Below are positions 5,709 through 9,385 of a stretch of DNA of 9,385 bases, piece after piece; within the stretch, counting starts at the first letter, position 1, and every line of letters begins with the position of its first letter. The stretch is taken from positions 1 through 9,385 of the forward strand of contig QFOU01000055.1 in the NCBI GenBank assembly GCA_003241595.1. The letters run 5' to 3'. The notes under the pieces are model-generated. The model was not told the origin of the DNA and ran no database searches. It worked only from the letters and a program-made list of their open reading frames with translations. Made by a program: the position numbers and the translations under genes. This stretch comes from Pseudomonas fluorescens. GTDB lineage: Bacteria; Pseudomonadota; Alphaproteobacteria; UBA2136; UBA6156.

Positions 5709-6491
5709 TTATGCGGCCAATACATCGGGTTGGTTTTGAGTGGATTGGATAAGGGTTACATTGGGGGCGAAGTTGTGGGCACGAGCATAGTATGCAGCTA
5801 ACCGCGCACGGCTTTCCAAGGTTCCGCTATGGCGGGTGGCATCGCGCATGATTTTTTCGATGAAGTGGCCAGTGAGATTCCAAGCTGCTGTAAAATCATT
5901 AAATTCTGAGCACTCTGGCCCGCCGAGGCTGTGTGGCAGCGGCAGAAGGCGGGACTCGTAACCGCGCGCGACATTGATAGGCACAGCGCGGCCGCTGGCG
6001 GGGGAGACGTAGGCGAGGGCTGAGTTTTCCGGGCATTCCACCGCTTCTTCCGGGCGAAGGCGGAGGCCGTAGCCGATGGTTTCGAGCAGGAAAATCTCGT
6101 AAGCCACTGAATCTTGCCATGTTGCGGGGCCTTCCAGCAGATTGGTCGTGCGGGTGGCAAGGTTTTCGTACGGGTGCTCTTCCGGCAGGAGCTGCGTGAG
6201 CAGTTGAGATAGGTAAGGCACTAAAAATGAACCACTTTTTGCACTCAGCCAGATGTGGGCGCGGCTTTTGGACAGTTCGAGGGTCAGGGTGCCCAGTTGG
6301 CCATCGAGGCGGCGGAAGTGCTCGTAATTCACCGTGTTGAACGGTTGCACTGTCGGGCTTAATTTCTTTGTATTTCCGCCCTTTACGAGACCACGGATAC
6401 GGCCAAATTCCGTACAGAACAGCTCGGCCAGAGCATCGCGCTCTCCGAACGGTTTGACGGCAAGAATAAGGGCCTGGCCAGTGCGCAACAT
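5709..6491 (-). CDS. recO: DNA repair protein RecO
   Basis: RecO helps load RecA on single-stranded DNA with RecR in the RecF pathway. The N-terminal OB-fold is visible: GQALILAVKPFGERDALAELF followed by GRIRGLVKGG (about residues 26-35). The C-terminal helical part has ALAYVSPASGRAVP, a motif frequent in alphaproteobacterial RecO, and LLPLPHSL. From the ATG at 6491 the protein has 260 residues, somewhat longer than the usual 230-250. A TTG at 6497 is also in frame but adds only two residues; neither start has a clear Shine-Dalgarno. It is on the same strand as lepB, rnc and era, but the unknown gene at 6695-7213 and its terminator lie between, so it likely has its own promoter, which I could not identify with confidence. 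Only one Cys is present in the region that forms a zinc site in some RecO proteins. Confidence 0.9.
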   Translation of the reverse strand: MLRTGQALILAVKPFGERDALAELFCTEFGRIRGLVKGGNTKKLSPTVQPFNTVNYEHFRRLDGQLGTLTLELSKSRAHIWLSAKSGSFLVPYLSQLLTQLLPEEHPYENLATRTTNLLEGPATWQDSVAYEIFLLETIGYGLRLRPEEAVECPENSALAYVSPASGRAVPINVARGYESRLLPLPHSLGGPECSEFNDFTAAWNLTGHFIEKIMRDATRHSGTLESRARLAAYYARAHNFAPNVTLIQSTQNQPDVLAA

Positions 6492-6630
6492 GAGCAAGAG
6501 TGTGCGGTAGGCCGGTGGAGATGTCTAGGCGGTGCAGAATTTGAGTGGGCGACGTGTGTTCAAAAACCAGCGGTTTTTCTGAAAAAAGAAGGCGAGGCTT
6601 GAGCAAGTGGGGTGAGTGGCGCGCGGCGCC

Positions 6631-6667
6631 AAAAAAAGAGCAAGCCGGGAGACGAATCTCCCGGCTT
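6631..6667 (-). terminator. Rho-independent terminator after the unknown gene
   Basis: On the minus strand a stem of up to 11 bp (AAGCCGGGAGA with TCTCCCGGCTT, 6642-6652 and 6657-6667) with a four-base loop is followed by GCTC and seven T (6631-6637). It lies 27 nt past the stop codon at 6695 and well before recO, so the unknown gene is terminated separately. The four bases before the T tract make it slightly imperfect. Confidence 0.78.
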
Positions 6668-6694
6668 TGTGCAAGTAACGATATGGGGCTGAGG

Positions 6695-7213
6695 TCAGGC
6701 AGCGCGCTTGAGACAGAACTGCGGTTGAAGCGCCTGCAGCAGAATCTCTTCATCGGCATAGCGTTGACCCGTAGCACCGCAGGAGGCTTCCAGCCCATTG
6801 AGCAGACCATCGCAGCTGAATGACTGTGCGAGCACCAGCGCATTGTCTTGCAGGCAGAAGTCGGCAATCAGCTTCTTCAGTTTCAGTTTATGGCGGTGGC
6901 CCGTGCTGGAGTGATCGAACACGTGCTGAATCGCCTTGAAGCTTGCGAGAGCCAGCTCGCCGGCTTCCTCCAGATAGGGTGCGGCATTGAAATCGGCATG
7001 AGATCTCACATCGATTTTTTTGCCGCGACCATTGGTTTCCACTTCGACATAAAGTCGAAGTGGAATGGACATGAAGGCTTTGTCTGGATTGACCAGTTTG
7101 ACGCCTTGCTTGGCAAGATATGCGGTCATAGCCGAATTAAGCTGTACACCGGGAGTGGAGCGCACAGAGGGAACGGCACGCTCGGTGGCGTGACGGTTTT
7201 CGTTAGGGTTCAT
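6695..7213 (-). CDS. Conserved-looking hypothetical protein between era and recO
   Basis: I do not recognise this 172-residue protein. It has no signal peptide or membrane segment and should be cytoplasmic. A polar N-terminus (about 1-25) is followed by a mixed region with SIPLRLYVEVE (about 49-59), which looks like a beta strand. A helical region (ELALASFKAIQHVFDH, about 86-101) and a basic patch (GHRHKLKLKK, about 105-114) follow. Three of the four Cys lie in the last 60 residues. The start is well supported: AAGGA (7221-7225 region on the plus strand) lies 7 nt before the ATG at 7213. The upstream terminator of era and its own downstream terminator mark it as a single-gene transcript. A weak -10-like AATAAT lies upstream without a good -35. 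Why it sits inside the era-recO cluster is unknown. Confidence 0.75.
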   Translation of the reverse strand: MNPNENRHATERAVPSVRSTPGVQLNSAMTAYLAKQGVKLVNPDKAFMSIPLRLYVEVETNGRGKKIDVRSHADFNAAPYLEEAGELALASFKAIQHVFDHSSTGHRHKLKLKKLIADFCLQDNALVLAQSFSCDGLLNGLEASCGATGQRYADEEILLQALQPQFCLKRAA

Positions 7214-7331
7214 CTACTTGTCCTTTCGTAGAGCGATGAAGTAACAAAATTATTCAGATGTGGTTGGATTTGGCTGGAAAACCAGCTGCTTCTGCAAGGT
7301 AAGTAGCATCCGAAAACCCGTATTACAACCC

Positions 7332-7359
7332 AAAAAAATCCCCCGAAGGGGATTTTTTT
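7332..7359. terminator. Strong bidirectional terminator after era
   Basis: A perfect 12-bp stem (seven A, then TCCCC at 7332-7343; GGGGA then seven T at 7348-7359) closes a four-base loop. A and T tracts on both sides make it work in either direction. It lies about 73 nt beyond the era stop codon and upstream of the unknown gene on the same strand. Confidence 0.92.
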
Positions 7360-7431
7360 GTTTACACGGTAATGTTGTGCGATCTTTGGGTCACGTTAAC
7401 CGGCCTGATACGGCTGATTTTACGGTGAAAA

Positions 7432-8412
7432 CTAGACGCCCATCTCGCGGAGCCACTGCTCGCGTTCCAGCCAGCGTTCGGCGACTTTGACGTGCAGTTC
7501 CAGACGGACGCGGGTGCCGAGGATCTTCTGCATTTCCAGACGCGAGAACGTGCCGATCTTTTGCAGCATCTGGCCGCTTTTGCCCAAGACCATCGGCTTG
7601 TGCTGCTCTTTTGCGACCAGAATCTGCTGGTTGACGATGGTGATGGGTTCGCCGTTCTCGGGATCGACCGTTTCATCCGTACCTTCGGTGATGACCCCGA
7701 TGTTGTAGGGGATTTCCTGGTGCAGTTGGCGCATGGCCTGCTCGCGGGTGAGTTCGGCAAGACGCAGCGGCAGCGGGATATCGGTGGTTTGCTCCGGCGG
7801 GAACAGCCACATGCCTTCTGGCAGGAGTTTGGTGAGTTCGGCGATCACGCGGTCTACCCCACTGCCCTTGCCGGACGAGCCTTCGGTCGCCTTGATGGCG
7901 GCGATGGGGATGATGACATCGGCGTTCCACTCGTTCAGCTCGGTGAGTGTAGGGAGCAGTTGGGCCTTGTCCTTCAATTTATCAATTTTAGTGAGCAGGA
8001 TAACGACCTTTTGGCCGCGCTTTTTGCCTTCTTCCGCCATTTGGCGCATTTCGGTGGTGAGGCCGCCGGTGATGTTCTTGCCCTTGCCGGATTCGACTTC
8101 GCACAAGAGCACGAGGATGTCGGCTTCTACGGCTGCACCGGTGGCTTGCTGGACAAGGCGGCGGTCGAACGCTTTGCTGCTACGGTTGAGGCCGGGGGTA
8201 TCCATAAAGACCATCTGGTTGACGCCTTCAGTCACGACGCCACGCACGGTGACGCGTGTGGTGTTGGGCTTGTTGCTGATGATACCGATCTTTTCGCCGA
8301 CCAGCGCGTTCATGAGCGTGGATTTACCGGCGTTGGGCAGGCCGACGAGGGCGATGAGGCCGCAGCGCATGTCTTGCAATGCGGGAAGCGGGGCGGGCAT
8401 AGGAATGTTCAT
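7432..8412 (-). CDS. era: GTPase Era
   Basis: Era binds the 3' end of 16S rRNA and the 30S subunit during ribosome assembly. All GTPase motifs are present: G1 GLPNAGKST (24-32), switch NKPNTTR (47-53), G3 DTPG (71-74), G4 TKID (141-144) and a G5 region near 171-175. The C-terminal KH domain (about 208-310) has the GKSG loop (277-280) followed by a helix and LELHVKV. At 326 residues it is longer than the usual 295-300; extra length is in the N-terminus, a segment rich in Gly/Lys near 108-135, and a linker near 176-186. AAGGAGGG lies only two to four bases before the ATG at 8412, and a TATAAG -10-like box overlaps it. A second in-frame ATG four codons on has a spacing that is too long. Upstream is rnc, 214 nt away. 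Confidence 0.94.
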   Translation of the reverse strand: MNIPMPAPLPALQDMRCGLIALVGLPNAGKSTLMNALVGEKIGIISNKPNTTRVTVRGVVTEGVNQMVFMDTPGLNRSSKAFDRRLVQQATGAAVEADILVLLCEVESGKGKNITGGLTTEMRQMAEEGKKRGQKVVILLTKIDKLKDKAQLLPTLTELNEWNADVIIPIAAIKATEGSSGKGSGVDRVIAELTKLLPEGMWLFPPEQTTDIPLPLRLAELTREQAMRQLHQEIPYNIGVITEGTDETVDPENGEPITIVNQQILVAKEQHKPMVLGKSGQMLQKIGTFSRLEMQKILGTRVRLELHVKVAERWLEREQWLREMGV

Positions 8413-8418
8413 GCCCTC

Positions 8419-8447
8419 CTTATAGGCGTGGACAGGCGGATTTACAA
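8419..8447 (-). promoter_or_regulatory. era: Candidate promoter directly in front of era
   Basis: On the minus strand TTGTAA (8442-8447, 4/6) and TATAAG (8419-8424, 5/6) are exactly 17 bp apart. Transcription would start at or next to the A of the era ATG, giving a leaderless mRNA. The same bases supply a Shine-Dalgarno-like AAGGAGG for read-through transcripts from rnc. Confidence 0.42.
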
Positions 8448-8554
8448 CCTTTGCGGGTGGTAAGTTTGTGTTTTGGTAAGGTTTCCTACAAAAGCAGGTT
8501 TTCGCTTCGTATTTACCGGACGTAAGACGAGAGGTGAAGGTGGTGCCTGGTCGG

Positions 8555-8588
8555 AGCTTTTCTCAAAAATGGAATTTTTGGAAAAGCT
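8555..8588 (-). other. Long AT-rich hairpin in the rnc-era spacer
   Basis: AGCTTTTC (8555-8562) and CAAAAA (8564-8569) pair with TTTTTG (8575-8580) and GAAAAGCT (8581-8588): 14 bp with a single-base bulge and a five-base loop. It has no T tract after it on the minus strand, so it is not a typical terminator. It could be an mRNA processing or stability element between rnc and era. Apart from this and the era promoter candidate, nothing else was found in the 214-nt spacer. Confidence 0.5.
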
Positions 8589-8626
8589 ATCCGCAAGGCA
8601 CGGTTTCCCGCATCAGAGTGCGAGAT

Positions 8627-9241
8627 TTAGAGATTGAGATTCTTGATAAGTTGGGCGGCGGCGGCGGCGCTGGCGGTTTGTTTGCTGCGGCCTTGGCCTG
8701 TGGCGGTGCCGAGGGGGGTGGAGACTTCTACTACGAAAGATTTGTCGTGGTCGGGGCCGGACTCGGACACTACGGTATAAACCGGGAGGGGGTGGCTGCT
8801 TGCTTGCAGGACTTCTTGCAGGTGGGTTTTGGGGTCTTTTTCATCCGGTGCGTCGATATACGGTGCCCATGACATGGCGATGACCTGAGTGGCGGCGGGG
8901 AGACCGTCTTCTTCCCAGATGGCGCCGAGGATGGCTTCCACGCAGTCGGCGAGGATGCTGTCTTTCAGGTGTTCTCCAGCGCCGAGGCGGATGGAGTGGC
9001 CGATGTTCCAGGCCTTGGCGACCTGCACGAGGCAGCTCTCGCGGACCAGTGCCATATGGCGGCGGCTGAGCTCGCCTTCCGAAGCCTCGGGATACGCCGT
9101 GTAGAGCCAGCTGCCGATGACGGCGCCGAGAATGCGGTCTCCCAAGAATTCGAGGCGTTCGTAATTCTGCTCGGAATGGCTGGAATGGGTAAGCGCCTGC
9201 TGGAGCAAGGTTTTATCGGTGAAGGTGTAGCCGATATTCAT
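8627..9241 (-). CDS. rnc: Ribonuclease III
   Basis: RNase III cuts double-stranded RNA, including rRNA precursors. The signature YERLEFLGD (27-35) and the second metal site ADCVEAILGAI (98-108; Asp99, Glu102) are intact, as are Glu31 and Asp35. The double-stranded RNA-binding domain follows (about 136-204), beginning with DPKTHLQEVLQ and ending in an Ala-rich helix. At 204 residues it is shorter than E. coli RNase III (226). The N-terminus starts just before GYTF, so the first helix is missing, and the loop between LGAGE and SILAD is several residues shorter. No earlier start is possible, because the lepB stop lies in the same frame six codons upstream. No Shine-Dalgarno is evident; with only 15 nt after lepB, translation is probably coupled. 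Confidence 0.94.
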   Translation of the reverse strand: MNIGYTFTDKTLLQQALTHSSHSEQNYERLEFLGDRILGAVIGSWLYTAYPEASEGELSRRHMALVRESCLVQVAKAWNIGHSIRLGAGEHLKDSILADCVEAILGAIWEEDGLPAATQVIAMSWAPYIDAPDEKDPKTHLQEVLQASSHPLPVYTVVSESGPDHDKSFVVEVSTPLGTATGQGRSKQTASAAAAAQLIKNLNL

Positions 9242-9256
9242 GATGCGAAGCCGACA

Positions 9257-9385
9257 TTAGGCGAGAATGCCGCCGCGGGCTTCGTTCTGCATGATGCCGT
9301 TGGCCCATGAGACTTGCGCGCGAAGGCCATTGCCAATGCGTTCGAAGCGGGGAACCCAGTTTTCATCCCAGCTCCAGAAGATGAA
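9257..9385 (-). CDS. lepB: Signal peptidase I, C-terminal end (5' partial)
   Basis: The minus-strand frame is open to the window edge and ends with TAA at 9257-9259, giving the last 42 residues. They begin FIFWSWDENW and continue with VPRFERIG, which resembles the C-terminal FSW...WP--R--R-g region of LepB. LepB is the membrane-bound peptidase that cleaves Sec and Tat signal peptides. Its position 15 nt upstream of rnc matches the usual lepB-rnc-era order, which is the main support because no catalytic residue is in the window. Confidence 0.82.
   Translation of the reverse strand, partial: FIFWSWDENWVPRFERIGNGLRAQVSWANGIMQNEARGGILA

Noticed and set aside
6562..6578. AAAAACC-AGC-GGTTTTT inverted repeat upstream of recO
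   Set aside because: It is short with a mostly A-T stem. It could be a weak terminator or attenuator, but nothing else supports it, and a much better terminator lies nearby.
5899..6867. Minus-strand open frame of 322 codons overlapping recO in another frame
   Set aside because: It overlaps recO and the end of the unknown gene, crosses a terminator, and encodes a Pro/Arg-rich sequence typical of a wrong frame.
7273..7286. GCTGG-AAAA-CCAGC hairpin upstream of the unknown gene
   Set aside because: A 5-bp stem of this type is expected by chance and is not placed at the start codon or next to a T tract.
7492..8463. Long plus-strand open frame of 323 codons opposite era
   Set aside because: It is antisense to a clear GTPase gene with all motifs intact. 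Long antisense frames are common opposite GC-rich coding sequence, and its translation shows no domain.

Overview
The window looks like chromosomal DNA of an alphaproteobacterium. The main evidence is the minus-strand run lepB, rnc, era, (unknown gene), recO, the presence of kdsA next to an FtsB-type gene, and an alphaproteobacterial style of RNase III and RecO. I cannot place it to genus or order. No tRNA, rRNA, CRISPR array, insertion sequence or attachment site was seen.

Layout from left to right. (1) Positions 1-1597, plus strand: the 3' end of a large secreted repeat protein, with Ig/cadherin-like repeats, a poly-Gly linker, a calcium-binding block and a C-terminal type I secretion-like region, closed by a strong terminator. 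(2) 1660-1953, minus: a small two-helix membrane protein of unknown function. (3) 2082-3315, minus: kdsA followed by an ftsB-like gene, 19 nt apart, probably one transcript; this links Kdo synthesis for lipopolysaccharide with the divisome. (4) 3316-5063, plus: two tandem genes for exported proteins that share one cysteine-containing domain of a family I do not recognise. The first has an intrinsic terminator inside its leader plus a competing upstream hairpin, which looks like an attenuator. The second carries an extra N-terminal cysteine module and its own promoter and terminator. (5) 5066-6491, minus: recO and an apparently exported msrA, separated by one base. (6) 6695-7213, minus: an unrecognised 172-residue gene with a good ribosome binding site and its own terminator, lying between era and recO. 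(7) 7432-9385, minus: lepB (3' end only), rnc and era. A 214-nt spacer between rnc and era holds a long AT-rich hairpin and a promoter-like element that could give a leaderless era mRNA.

Much of the window concerns the cell envelope: a secreted adhesin-like protein, Kdo synthesis, a divisome protein, two exported cysteine-containing proteins, an exported methionine sulfoxide reductase and signal peptidase I. The rest is RNA processing, ribosome assembly and recombination. The least explained parts are the tandem exported paralogs with their leader switch and the gene inserted between era and recO.
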